From NCBI RefSeq assembly GCF_017813245.1, contig NZ_JAGIQL010000062.1, positions 1 to 35,769 of the forward strand: DNA of 35,769 bases. The letters are read 5' to 3'. Below, in pieces: positions 7,995 through 16,247 of the stretch. The notes below the pieces were generated by a model. It saw only the letters and a list, made by a program, of their open reading frames with translations, made no database searches and had not been told where the DNA came from. A program made the translations under genes and the position numbers. This DNA comes from Streptomyces montanisoli. Lineage in GTDB: Bacteria > Actinomycetota > Actinomycetes > Streptomycetales > Streptomycetaceae. Every line of letters begins with the position of its first letter. Position 1 is the stretch's first letter.

Positions 7995-8519
7995 GTGGGC
8001 AACGCCAACAAGGGACTGTCGAAGGTCGAGGTCATGCTCCGGTGGGACCCGAGCCCGCTGGGCGCGCCCGACCACGATCTCGACCTGATCGCCGGGGTGT
8101 TCGCGGCGGACGCGCCGCACGGGGCACCCGTGTACGTGGTCCACTTCGACAGCCGCTCGCCCGACGGGACGATCACGCTGAACCGCGACAGCAGGACGGG
8201 CCAGGGCCTCGGCACGGACGAGGAGATGACGCTCGAGCTGGACCGGTCGAGCGACGCGTACACGCGGGTGATCGTGGGCGTCGCGATCCAGCAGGGCGAC
8301 GGGGAGCGGACGTTCGGCGAGATAGCCGACCCGGAGGTACGCATCGTCGAGGACCACGACGAGCTGGCACGCTTCGACTTCACCGGGGTACCGCACGCCA
8401 AGGCGGCCGCGCTGGCCGAGTTCTTCCGTGAACGGGGCGGGGCCTGGCGCTTCCGCCCGGACGTGCGCGGCTTCGACGCCGATCCGCAGACGTTCGCGCG
8501 CAGGATGGGCGAGGCCTGA
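7995..8519 (+). CDS. TerD-family (tellurium resistance / stress) protein
   Basis: 174 residues of the TerD/TerE/CABP family, cytoplasmic calcium-binding proteins tied to tellurite and general stress. GNANKGLSKVEVMLRWDPSP opens the fold. PDHDLDLIAGVF is the equivalent of the conserved D-x-DLDL strand, and NRDSRTGQG is the usual loop. The GTG at 7995 is chosen because GGGAGGG lies seven bases upstream and homology starts at once; the upstream part of the frame is not TerD-like. The C-terminal 30 residues (FRERGGAWRFRPDVRGFDAD) are typical of Streptomyces members. It stands alone rather than in a ter operon, so a specific role in tellurite resistance should not be assumed. Confidence 0.88.
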   Translation: MGNANKGLSKVEVMLRWDPSPLGAPDHDLDLIAGVFAADAPHGAPVYVVHFDSRSPDGTITLNRDSRTGQGLGTDEEMTLELDRSSDAYTRVIVGVAIQQGDGERTFGEIADPEVRIVEDHDELARFDFTGVPHAKAAALAEFFRERGGAWRFRPDVRGFDADPQTFARRMGEA

Positions 8520-8592
8520 CCGCCCCGCGGCGACCCCGCCCGGAGCAGGCCCCGTGGGCCCGTCGCGTCATCTTCCCGGTCGCGCCGACGTA

Positions 8593-8622
8593 TTGACGAC
8601 GCCTGGCGCCGTGGGTTGATAT
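8593..8622 (+). promoter_or_regulatory. Candidate housekeeping promoter of the GH31 gene
   Basis: TTGACG (8593-8598) and TGATAT (8617-8622) are spaced by 18 bp and match sigma-70-type -35 and -10 hexamers well for this GC-rich genome. This implies a leader of about 225 nt before the GH31 ATG. The 334 bp between terD and GH31 otherwise hold only the operator-like site at 8791 and the ribosome binding site. Confidence 0.5.
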
Positions 8623-8790
8623 TGAAAGGAACATGATCTGAGGTACCGGTGCCGGTCGAGGGGCGGTCGCGGATGGCTCGGACAGTGTGTCCCGCTGGCA
8701 ACCGCCGTACTCGTACCGGCGCTTCGAGACGTGCCCACTCCCTTTTCCGCACCCCGGTGGTGCGCGTCCAGGCTGCCGCCTCGCCGATTT

Positions 8791-8806
8791 CTGACATCGT
8801 TGTCAG
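8791..8806. promoter_or_regulatory. LacI-type operator-like inverted repeat before the GH31 gene
   Basis: CTGACA and TGTCAG flank TCGT. The TGACA-N4-TGTCA layout is typical of LacI-family operators controlling sugar-utilisation genes in actinobacteria. It lies 48 bp upstream of the glycosidase start. No LacI gene is in the window, so the regulator would be encoded elsewhere. Confidence 0.45.
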
Positions 8807-8853
8807 CGGTCGGAGTACCCCCTCCAGGAGATACCGAAGGAGTACCGGGTTCC

Positions 8854-11800
8854 ATGGCTCACAGATGGCGACAACGTCGCAGAATCACGTCGGCCGCTGC
8901 CGCGGCCGGCGTCCTGGTGGCCCTGGGGGCCGCCGGGTTCCCCGCACAGGCGGCGGGGGCCGCGCACGCGGGTCGCGGTCACGGCGCCGCGCGTTCTGAG
9001 GTCGTCTCGGGCGACGCACGGTTCGAGGTCCTCTCCCCGACGCTCATCCGCACCGAGTACGCGGGGGACGCGAAGTTCGTCGACGCGGCGACCTTCAACG
9101 CCATCGGCCGCGACACGTTCGGCAGGACCCCGTTCACGTCGTCGACGCGCCACGGCAAGCTGACGATCCGCACGAGCGCCATGACGCTGACGTACAAGGT
9201 CGGCTCGGGGAAGTTCACCGCGGACAACCTGAAGGTGACGGAGAAGGCCGGCAAGCAGTCGGTCACCGCCGCTCCCTGGCCCGACGCGCCGGTCTGCGCC
9301 GTCGGGACGCGGTGCGAGGCGGAGAACCAGACGCTGAACGGCGTCGGCGTCGCCATGGACCACTCCGGTTACACCGGCTCCGGCTTCGCGGCGGGCTTCC
9401 AGTCGACGGGCAACTCCCTGTCGTTCTCCGTGACCGTCGCCAAGGCCGGCACCTACCAGGTCGCCACCCGCTACGCGAACGCCGTCGGCGGCGACGGCGG
9501 CGACAAGGACCGCACCCTGAGCGTGTCGGCGGACGGCGGCGCCGCGAAGACGCTGACGCTCCCGAAGACCGCGAGCTGGGACACCTGGTCCACGGCGTCG
9601 GTCACGCTGGACCTGTCGGCCGGCACCCACACCGTCACCTTCGCCCGCACCGCGGCCGACTCCGGCAACGTCAACCTCGACAACGTTGCCATCCTGACGC
9701 CGGGAGCGCCCTACCCGGACCCCGTGGCGCCACCGGTCGAGGACTGCTCCTTCGGCACCCTCTGCGAGGCCGAGACCGCCGGCCTCGGCGGTTCGGCCGC
9801 GCTCAAGTCCGACCACAACGGCTACTCGGGCCGCGGCTTCGTGGCCGGGCTCGAGTCCTCGAGCGCGCGGGACACGCTGCACGTCGTCGACGTGCCCAAG
9901 GCCGGCGACTACGCCCTCCAGCTGCGGTACTCCAACGGCGACGCGAGCGGCGCCGCCCGTGACATCTCCGTCAAGGCCGGCACGGGCGACCCGGTGAAGG
10001 CCTCGCTCCCCGCCACGAGCGACTGGGACGCCTGGCGCACGGCCACCGTCCCGGTGCGCCTGGCCGCGGGGGCCAACGACGTGACCGTCGGCTGCCCCGA
10101 GGACGACGGCTGCCGCGTCAACCTCGACACCGCCGCTGTCACCTCGCGCACCTCGCCGCTGCTCTCCCCGCACGCGCCGCTCGGCGGGTACCGCCGCAGC
10201 CTCGACGGCGTCAACGGCGAGGCGCCCACGACGCCGGGACTGCTCTACCAGGACGGCTGGACGCTGCTCGACGACACCCCGTCGGCGATCTTCGACAACG
10301 CCACCCAGAAGGTCACGCAGCGGGGCGACCACGGGGGCAAGGGCTACCAGGACGGGTACGTGTTCGGCTACGGACACGACTACCAGCAGGGCCTGTCCGA
10401 CCTCGCCACCCTGACGGGACCCTCCGCGCTGCTGCCGCGCTGGGCCTACGGCGTCTGGTACTCCGAGTACTACGACCGCAGCGCCGCGGACTACGAGAAC
10501 ACCATCCTGCCCAAGTTCCGCGCGGACGGCGTCCCGCTCGACGCCCTGGTGACGGACACGGACTTCAAGTCGCCCAGCACCTGGGACGGCTGGGAGATGG
10601 ACCCGAAGAAGTTCCCCGACCCCAAGGCGTTCTTCGACTGGTCGGCCGCGCAGGGGCTGCACAACTCGCTCAACATCCACCCGAGCATCTCCGGTGACGA
10701 TCCCAGGTTCGCCCAGGCGCAGGCCACGGCCAAGGGCAAGCTGAAGGACAGCGGGAACAACACGTACACCTTCGACTGGGCCGACCCCGACCAGCTCAAG
10801 GCCTACTTCGACCTGCACGAGCCCATGGACAAGGCCGGCGTCGACGTCTGGTGGCTCGACTGGTGCTGCGACGCGTCCGTCTCGTCCCTCGGCGGGGTCA
10901 CGCCCGACGCGTGGATCAACCAGCAGTACGCCGACGACTCGGCGAAGAACGGCGAGCGCTCCTTCGCGCTCTCCCGGGCCTTCGGGGCGCTGCCGCAGGG
11001 CAACTACAACCCGCACGGCCTGCCGACGGGGCCGTGGGCCGACAAGCGCACCACCGCGCACTTCACCGGTGACTCCACGTCCAGCTGGGCCACCCTCAAG
11101 TACGAGGTCGGCTACACGCCGGGCGAGTCGGCGTCCACCGGCCTGTCCAACGTGTCGCACGACATCGGCGGGTTCAACAACGACGGCACGCAGGCCAAGG
11201 GCGCGGAACCCGGCACCACGAAGCTGCCCGACGACCTGTACGCGCGCTGGGTGCAGCTGGGCACCTTCCAGCCAGTGGACCGCCTGCACGGCAACCACGC
11301 CGACCGGCTGCCCTGGCAGTACGGCCCGGCCGCGGACAAGTCGGCCGAGAAGTTCCTGAACCTGCGGGAGGACCTCGTCCCGTACACGTACAGCCTCTCC
11401 GAGCAGGCCAACCGCACCGGTACCCCCGTCGTGCGGCCGACCTACGTGCAGTACCCGGAGAGCCAGGACGCGTACGCGACGGCGGGCAGCGAGTACTTCT
11501 ACGGCCCCGACGTGCTGGTCGCCCCCGTGACCACGCCAGGCGACTCGGCCACGACGTCCGTCTGGTTCCCGGCCGGCTCCTCGTGGACCGACTACTTCAC
11601 CGGCAAGACGTACGCGGGAGGCACCACGCAGAAGATCACCACCGGTCTTGACTCGATGCCCGTCTTCATCAAGTCCGGCGGCATCATGACGACGCGCACC
11701 GGCAACGTCGCCAATGACGTACAGAACCCCCTCACCAAGGCGACGGTCACCGTGGCACAGGGCGCGCCCGGGTCCACGAGCCTCTACGAGGACAACGGCA

Positions 11801-12084
11801 CCACGACCGACAGCAGGCAGAGCGCCACGACGGCGATCCGCTACGCCGAGCACGGGGCGAACCACACGCTCACGATCGCCCCGGCGTCGCGCTCGTTCAA
11901 GGGCCAGGTGTCCCACCGGGCCTGGACGGTCTCCTTCGTGAACGCGCACGCGCCGAAGCAGGTCTTCGTCAACGGCCGGAGGGTCAGCGCCTCCCACTGG
12001 TCCTTCGACGCGGGCTCGAGGACCCTGACCGTCACCGCACCGGCGCAGTCGGTGCACCGTCCGCTGGAGGTCAGGTACCACTGA
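8854..12084 (+). CDS. Secreted GH31 alpha-glycosidase with two inserted carbohydrate-binding modules
   Basis: A 1076-residue exported glycoside hydrolase. Residues 1-39 form a signal peptide with an Arg-rich n-region (RWRQRRR), an Ala/Val/Leu-rich core and AxA-type cleavage sites; Tat export is possible. Residues about 48-140 are the start of the GH31 N-terminal beta-sandwich. Two related modules follow at about 148-283 and 298-430. Both open with C-x-x-GT-x-CEAE and end with VNLD, as in CBM6/CBM35 domains. The (beta/alpha)8 barrel starts near 528 (RWAYGVWYSEYYDR). WWLDW holds the likely nucleophile D669, and HFTGDS the likely acid/base D740, with SHDIGGF at 768-774. C-terminal beta domains finish the protein. 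AAGGAG lies about 11 bases ahead of the ATG. The substrate is probably a plant or fungal polysaccharide fragment; the exact linkage is not readable. Confidence 0.93.
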   Translation: MAHRWRQRRRITSAAAAAGVLVALGAAGFPAQAAGAAHAGRGHGAARSEVVSGDARFEVLSPTLIRTEYAGDAKFVDAATFNAIGRDTFGRTPFTSSTRHGKLTIRTSAMTLTYKVGSGKFTADNLKVTEKAGKQSVTAAPWPDAPVCAVGTRCEAENQTLNGVGVAMDHSGYTGSGFAAGFQSTGNSLSFSVTVAKAGTYQVATRYANAVGGDGGDKDRTLSVSADGGAAKTLTLPKTASWDTWSTASVTLDLSAGTHTVTFARTAADSGNVNLDNVAILTPGAPYPDPVAPPVEDCSFGTLCEAETAGLGGSAALKSDHNGYSGRGFVAGLESSSARDTLHVVDVPKAGDYALQLRYSNGDASGAARDISVKAGTGDPVKASLPATSDWDAWRTATVPVRLAAGANDVTVGCPEDDGCRVNLDTAAVTSRTSPLLSPHAPLGGYRRSLDGVNGEAPTTPGLLYQDGWTLLDDTPSAIFDNATQKVTQRGDHGGKGYQDGYVFGYGHDYQQGLSDLATLTGPSALLPRWAYGVWYSEYYDRSAADYENTILPKFRADGVPLDALVTDTDFKSPSTWDGWEMDPKKFPDPKAFFDWSAAQGLHNSLNIHPSISGDDPRFAQAQATAKGKLKDSGNNTYTFDWADPDQLKAYFDLHEPMDKAGVDVWWLDWCCDASVSSLGGVTPDAWINQQYADDSAKNGERSFALSRAFGALPQGNYNPHGLPTGPWADKRTTAHFTGDSTSSWATLKYEVGYTPGESASTGLSNVSHDIGGFNNDGTQAKGAEPGTTKLPDDLYARWVQLGTFQPVDRLHGNHADRLPWQYGPAADKSAEKFLNLREDLVPYTYSLSEQANRTGTPVVRPTYVQYPESQDAYATAGSEYFYGPDVLVAPVTTPGDSATTSVWFPAGSSWTDYFTGKTYAGGTTQKITTGLDSMPVFIKSGGIMTTRTGNVANDVQNPLTKATVTVAQGAPGSTSLYEDNGTTTDSRQSATTAIRYAEHGANHTLTIAPASRSFKGQVSHRAWTVSFVNAHAPKQVFVNGRRVSASHWSFDAGSRTLTVTAPAQSVHRPLEVRYH

Positions 12085-12124
12085 GCCACCGAACCGGCCG
12101 CTGAGGCAGGCTCGTGAAAAGGCC

Positions 12125-12158
12125 GTGGCCCCCGGAGCAGAGGCGCTCCGGGGGCCAC
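12125..12158. terminator. Bidirectional terminator between GH31 and nrdJ
   Basis: GTGGCCCCCGGAGC (12125-12138) and its exact complement (12145-12158) form a 14-bp stem with a 6-nt loop. It lies 40 bp past the GH31 stop and 26 bp past the nrdJ stop, so it can end both convergent transcripts. Confidence 0.85.
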
Positions 12159-12184
12159 ACCCCTGTCAGGGGGTCACTCTCGCG

Positions 12185-15088
12185 TCAGCTGCAGCCGCTG
12201 GTCGAGCCGCAGCCCTCGCAGATGTAGCAGGAGCCCGCGCGCTGCATCTTCGTGCCGCAGGAGAAGCAGAGCGGCGCGTCCGCGCTGATGCCCAGCTGCA
12301 TCTCCACCAGCTCGGCGGAGGTGTGCGCCTCCTGCGGGGCCGGGGCCGCCGACGCGGCGGCCGTCGTGGCCGGGGAGGCGACCGCCTTGAGTCCGGTGTC
12401 CTGGCCGCGCGGCGCCGACTGCGCCGGCGCGTCGACATCCACCTCGCTCTCGGCCGGCTCGTACGAGCCCGTGTCGAGGTGGCGCTTGCGCTCCTCGGCC
12501 GAGTGGATCCCGAGCGCCGAGCGGGTCTCGAACGGCAGGAAGTCCAGCGCGAGGCGGCGGAAGATGTAGTCCACGATGGACTGCGCCATCCGCACGTCCG
12601 GGTCGTCCGTCATGCCGGCGGGCTCGAAGCGCATGTTGGTGAACTTCGAGACGTACGTCTCCAGCGGCACGCCGTACTGGAGGCCGACGGAGACCGCGAT
12701 CGAGAAGGCGTCCATCATGCCGGCGAGGGTCGAGCCCTGCTTCGACATCTTCAGGAAGACCTCGCCCAGGCCGTCGTCCGGGTAGGAGTTGGCCGTCATG
12801 TAGCCCTCGGCGCCGCCGACCGTGAAGGACGTCGTCAGGCCGGGGCGGCCCTTCGGCAGGCGCTTGCGCACCGGCCGGTACTCGATGACCTTCTCGACCG
12901 TCTCGCGGATGGCGTCCTCCGCCTTGGCGGTGACCTCGGCCTTCTCCTGCTCCTTCTTCTTCGCCGAGAGGGGCTGGCCGACCTTGCAGTTGTCGCGGTA
13001 GATGGCGAGCGCCTTCACGCCCAGCTTCCACGCCTCGAAGTAGATCTCCTCGACCTCTTCGACCGTCGCGGACTCGGGCATGTTGACCGTCTTGGACAGC
13101 GCGCCCGAGATCCAGGGCTGGATCGCGGCCATCATGCGGACGTGGCCCATCGCGGAGATGGAGCGCTCGCCCATGGCGCAGTCGAACACCTCGTAGTGCT
13201 CCGGGCGCAGGCCGGGCGCGTCGACCACGTTGCCGTGCTCGGCGATGTGCGCGACGACCGCCTCGATCTGCTCCTCCTGGTAGCCGAGGCGGCGCAGCGC
13301 CTGCGGCACCGTGCCGTTGACGATCTGCATGGACCCGCCGCCGACCAGCTTCTTGAACTTGACGAGGGCGAGGTCGGGCTCGAGTCCCGTGGTGTCGCAG
13401 GACATCGCGAGGCCGATGGTGCCGGTCGGCGCGATGACCGACGCCTGCGCGTTGCGGAAGCCGTTCTTCTCGCCGAGGCGCCGCACGTCCTGCCAGGCCT
13501 CGGTGGCCGCGGCCCAGATCGGCGTGTCGAGGTCGTCCATGCGGGTCGCCACGGCGTTGGCGTCGGCGTGCTGCTTCATCACGCGGTTGTGCGCGGAGGC
13601 GTTGCGCGCGTAGCCGTCGTACGGGCCGACGACCGCGGCCAGCTCGGCGGAGCGCCGGTAGGCGGTGCCCGTCATCAGCGAGGTGACGGCGCCGGCGAGC
13701 GCGCGGCCGCCGTCGGAGTCGTACGCGTGGCCCGTGGCCATCAGCATGGCGCCGAGGTTGGCGTAGCCGATGCCGAGCTGGCGGAAGGCGCGGGTGTTCT
13801 CGCCGATCTTCTGCGTCGGGAAGTCCGCGAAGCAGATCGAGATGTCCATCGCGGTGATGACCAGCTCGACGACCTTGGCGAAGCGCTCGGACTCGAAGGA
13901 CTGGTTGCCCTTGCCGTCGTCCTTGAGGAACTTCATCAGGTTCAGGGAGGCGAGGTTGCAGGACGTGTTGTCCAGGTGCATGTACTCGCTGCACGGGTTC
14001 GAGCCGTTGATCCGGCCGGACTCGGGGCACGTGTGCCAGTGGTTGATCGTGTCGTCGTACTGGATCCCGGGGTCGGCGCAGGCCCACGCGGCCTCCGCCA
14101 TCTTCCGGAACAGCGACTTCGCGTCGACCTCCTCGATGACCTCGCCGGTCATGCGCGCCTTGAGGCCGAACTTGGAGCCGGTCTCGACGGCCTTCATGAA
14201 CTCGTCGTTGACCCGGACGGAGTTGTTCGCGTTCTGGTACTGGACGGACGCGATGTCGTCGCCGCCGAGGTCCATGTCGAAGCCCGCGTCGCGCAGGGCG
14301 CGGATCTTCGCCTCCTCGGTGACCTTGGTCTTGATGAAGTCCTCGATGTCGGGGTGGTCGACGTCCAGGATGACCATCTTGGCCGCGCGGCGCGTGGCGC
14401 CGCCGGACTTGATGGTGCCGGCGGAGGCGTCGGCGCCGCGCATGAAGGAGACGGGGCCCGAGGCGTTGCCGCCGGAGGAGAGGAGCTCCTTGGAGGAGCG
14501 GATGCGGGAGAGGTTCAGGCCGGCGCCCGAGCCGCCCTTGAAGATCATCCCCTCTTCCTTGTACCAGTCGAGGATCGAGTCCATGGAGTCGTCCACGGAC
14601 AGGATGAAGCAGGCGGAGACCTGCTGCGGCTGGGGCGTGCCGACGTTGAACCAGACCGGGGAGTTGAAGCTGAAGATCTGGTGCAGGAGGGCGTGGGCGA
14701 GCTCGTGCTCGAAGATCTCCGCGTCCGCCGGTGAGGCGAAGTAGCGGTGGTCCTCGCCGGCCTTGCGGTACGTCTTCACGATCCGGTCGATCAGCTGCTT
14801 GAGGCCGGTCTCGCGCTGCGGGGTGCCGAGGGCTCCGCGGAAGTACTTGCTGGTGACGATGTTGACCGCGTTGAGCGACCAGAAGTCGGGGAACTCGACG
14901 CCGCGCTGCTCGAAGTTGACCGAGCCGTCGCGCCAGTTGGTCATGACGACGTCACGGCGCTCCCACGTGACCTCGTCGTAGGGGTGGACGCCGGGCGTGG
15001 TGTGGACGCGCTCGATCCGCAGTCCCTTGCCGGCCTTCGCTCCCTTGGACCGGGAACCCCGTGCCTGGCCACTCGTCGTCTCTGTCAT
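12185..15088 (-). CDS. nrdJ: Class II (adenosylcobalamin-dependent) ribonucleoside-diphosphate reductase
   Basis: Reduces ribonucleotides to deoxyribonucleotides using a vitamin B12 coenzyme radical, supplying DNA precursors with or without oxygen. 967 residues, the usual length for streptomycete NrdJ. C160 (QQVSACF) and C377 (NTSCNLAS) form the expected redox cysteine pair. The radical-site loop N364-P-C366-S-E368 (GSNPCSEY) is intact. KGGSGAGLNLSRIR near 184-197 is the conserved substrate-specificity region. The C-terminus ends in CFSCGTKMQ and CYICEGCG, a Cys-rich zinc-finger-like tail that regenerates the active-site disulfide. Residues about 870-930 are an Ala/Pro linker. The ATG at 15088 has GGGAGG five bases upstream. 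It follows nrdR by 152 bp in the same operon, with alternative hairpins between them. Confidence 0.97.
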   Translation of the reverse strand: MTETTSGQARGSRSKGAKAGKGLRIERVHTTPGVHPYDEVTWERRDVVMTNWRDGSVNFEQRGVEFPDFWSLNAVNIVTSKYFRGALGTPQRETGLKQLIDRIVKTYRKAGEDHRYFASPADAEIFEHELAHALLHQIFSFNSPVWFNVGTPQPQQVSACFILSVDDSMDSILDWYKEEGMIFKGGSGAGLNLSRIRSSKELLSSGGNASGPVSFMRGADASAGTIKSGGATRRAAKMVILDVDHPDIEDFIKTKVTEEAKIRALRDAGFDMDLGGDDIASVQYQNANNSVRVNDEFMKAVETGSKFGLKARMTGEVIEEVDAKSLFRKMAEAAWACADPGIQYDDTINHWHTCPESGRINGSNPCSEYMHLDNTSCNLASLNLMKFLKDDGKGNQSFESERFAKVVELVITAMDISICFADFPTQKIGENTRAFRQLGIGYANLGAMLMATGHAYDSDGGRALAGAVTSLMTGTAYRRSAELAAVVGPYDGYARNASAHNRVMKQHADANAVATRMDDLDTPIWAAATEAWQDVRRLGEKNGFRNAQASVIAPTGTIGLAMSCDTTGLEPDLALVKFKKLVGGGSMQIVNGTVPQALRRLGYQEEQIEAVVAHIAEHGNVVDAPGLRPEHYEVFDCAMGERSISAMGHVRMMAAIQPWISGALSKTVNMPESATVEEVEEIYFEAWKLGVKALAIYRDNCKVGQPLSAKKKEQEKAEVTAKAEDAIRETVEKVIEYRPVRKRLPKGRPGLTTSFTVGGAEGYMTANSYPDDGLGEVFLKMSKQGSTLAGMMDAFSIAVSVGLQYGVPLETYVSKFTNMRFEPAGMTDDPDVRMAQSIVDYIFRRLALDFLPFETRSALGIHSAEERKRHLDTGSYEPAESEVDVDAPAQSAPRGQDTGLKAVASPATTAAASAAPAPQEAHTSAELVEMQLGISADAPLCFSCGTKMQRAGSCYICEGCGSTSGCS

Positions 15089-15161
15089 GCCGCCTCCCAT
15101 ATACGTACAAAAACACTCGCGCATGCCGTGCTGTTCCACGACTGCGGGCACATCTGCGACA

Positions 15162-15207
15162 CCTCGGGCGCCACCCTGGGCGCCCGAGGCAAGTCCTTGG
15201 CCTCGGG
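15162..15207 (-). promoter_or_regulatory. Mutually exclusive hairpins between nrdR and nrdJ (attenuator-like)
   Basis: In nrdRJ mRNA order three segments can pair in two ways. Segment A (15200-15207) pairs with B (15183-15190) over 8 bp with a 9-nt loop. Segment B extended (15179-15189) pairs instead with C (15162-15172) over 11 perfect bp with a 6-nt loop. Since B is shared, only one hairpin can exist at a time. In the plus direction the A-B stem is followed by five T, so it could also stop antisense transcription. Confidence 0.5.
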
Positions 15208-15214
15208 GTTTTTC

Positions 15215-15239
15215 CGGGCCCGGGCCCGGGCCCGGCCGG
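15215..15239. repeat. GGGCCC-rich self-complementary tract after nrdR
   Basis: Three to four successive CGGGCC units lie directly downstream of the nrdR stop codon. The tract can fold on itself and probably acts with the neighbouring hairpins as a transcript boundary or pause element. It is also a region prone to sequencing or polymerase error. Confidence 0.55.
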
Positions 15240-15240
15240 G

Positions 15241-15756
15241 TCAGCCGGCGGCCGTGGCGGCGGGTTCGGGGGCCTCGGCTCCCCCGCCCGCTCCGTCGCC
15301 GTCCTCGGCGGGCGGCCGCTCGCGGAGTTCCGCGATGGCCGCCTCGAAGTCCTCGAGCGAGTCGAACGCCCGGTACACGGACGCGAACCGCAGGTACGCG
15401 ACGAGGTCGAGCTCCCGCAGCGGGCCGAGTATGGCGAGACCGACGTCGTGGGTGGAAAGCTCGGCGCTGCCGGTGGCCCGCAGCTGCTCCTCGACCCGCT
15501 GGCCGAGCTGCGCCAGCGCGTCCTCGGTGACCGGGCGGCCCTGGCAGGCCTTGCGCACCCCGGTGATGACCTTGGTGCGGCTGAAGGGCTCCGTCACGCC
15601 GCTGCGCTTGATCACCATCAGCGACGCGGTCTCCACCGTCGTGAACCTCCGAGAGCACTCGGGGCACTGGCGGCGGCGCCTGATGGCCGTCCCGTCGTCG
15701 GTCGTCCGGCTGTCGACGACCCGGCTGTCGGGATGCCTGCAGAAGGGACAGTGCAC
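15241..15756 (-). CDS. nrdR: Transcriptional repressor NrdR
   Basis: Zinc-ribbon/ATP-cone repressor that senses ATP and dATP and shuts off ribonucleotide reductase genes when dNTPs are plentiful. 171 residues. The ribbon cysteines are C3 and C6 (HCPFC) and C31 and C34 (QCPEC), with the family signature RVVDSRTTDDGTAIRRRR between them. The ATP-cone follows at about 46-136 (VIKRSGVTEPFSRTKVITG). The last 35 residues are an acidic Ala/Gly/Pro tail. The GTG at 15756 is chosen because the zinc ribbon must begin immediately and GGAGGAG lies eight bases upstream. It is the first gene of the nrdR-nrdJ operon, with its own boxes upstream, so autoregulation is expected. Confidence 0.97.
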   Translation of the reverse strand: MHCPFCRHPDSRVVDSRTTDDGTAIRRRRQCPECSRRFTTVETASLMVIKRSGVTEPFSRTKVITGVRKACQGRPVTEDALAQLGQRVEEQLRATGSAELSTHDVGLAILGPLRELDLVAYLRFASVYRAFDSLEDFEAAIAELRERPPAEDGDGAGGGAEAPEPAATAAG

Positions 15757-15844
15757 GCTTCCCACTCCTCCCTCACCGCACGGCTGTATGGCTTCACGAC
15801 GGCCGCACGACGGCCCCTGAGAAGCTGCCCCCAGCATAGCCGCA

Positions 15845-15888
15845 CCACAATCTGTGGGCCATGGGGACTACCCAACCACTACATGTGG
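15845..15888 (-). promoter_or_regulatory. Pair of NrdR boxes in the nrdRJ promoter
   Basis: CCACAATCTGTGG (15845-15857) and CCACTACATGTGG (15876-15888) are imperfect palindromes like the known NrdR box. Their centres are 31 bp apart, about three helical turns, the usual spacing. A possible -10 element TATGCT reads on the minus strand at 15838-15833, so the proximal box would sit between -10 and -35. The rest of the 491 bp between nrdR and lexA (about 15890-16165) holds nothing I can assign. Confidence 0.85.
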
Positions 15889-16170
15889 GGGATGGTCCGC
15901 ACATTCCGTTCCCGCGCGTGTCGCACGCCCGAGGGCGCGGAGACCGCGCCAGGCACGGCGCGGGCACCCGGGCCGGGCATGAGAGTACGTGACGCGGACG
16001 GCGTCCCGGGAGCCGGGGGACAGCGACCCGGACGCCGGGGGACGCCGGCCGCGCGGCCGACGGTACGGTGGCGTCACGCGGGGCCCGCCGCCGGGAGGCT
16101 CCGCCCCTCACGAAGCGTGCCCATACACCCGAGCCACCGGCTCAGGGCGTGCAGTTCGGACTTTTTCACT

Positions 16171-16211
16171 CGAACGTGTGTTTGGCGCAACCTTTCGAAA
16201 GCCACTACCGT
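16171..16211 (+). promoter_or_regulatory. lexA promoter with SOS box
   Basis: CGAACGTGTGTTTG (16171-16184) matches the actinobacterial LexA operator CGAAC-N4-GTTCG except for one base. It overlaps a -35 hexamer TTGGCG (16182-16187). An 18-bp spacer leads to a -10 TACCGT (16206-16211). LexA bound there would block RNA polymerase, giving autorepression. Confidence 0.85.
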
Positions 16212-16247
16212 TGTGCAGCAGGGAGAACACACCTGAGAGGGGCCGAT

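Noticed and set aside
8803..12081. 1092-codon open frame on the minus strand opposite the GH31 gene
   Set aside because: Low-complexity Arg/Gly/Val composition, no motif, no ribosome binding site; it is a shadow of the glycosidase gene.
12125..14734. 869-codon open frame on the plus strand opposite nrdJ
   Set aside because: It is His/Arg/Val/Gly-rich with no recognisable domain. It mirrors nrdJ codons and reflects GC-biased third positions on the opposite strand.
15089..15240. Cobalamin riboswitch upstream of nrdJ
   Set aside because: The enzyme uses B12, but no B12-box-like core was seen. Only alternative hairpins are present. In Streptomyces, as I recall, the B12 riboswitch sits on the class I reductase genes.
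15868..16077. 69-codon minus-strand frame between nrdR and lexA
   Set aside because: It overlaps a NrdR box, has no ribosome binding site and is Arg/Pro-rich without a recognisable fold.
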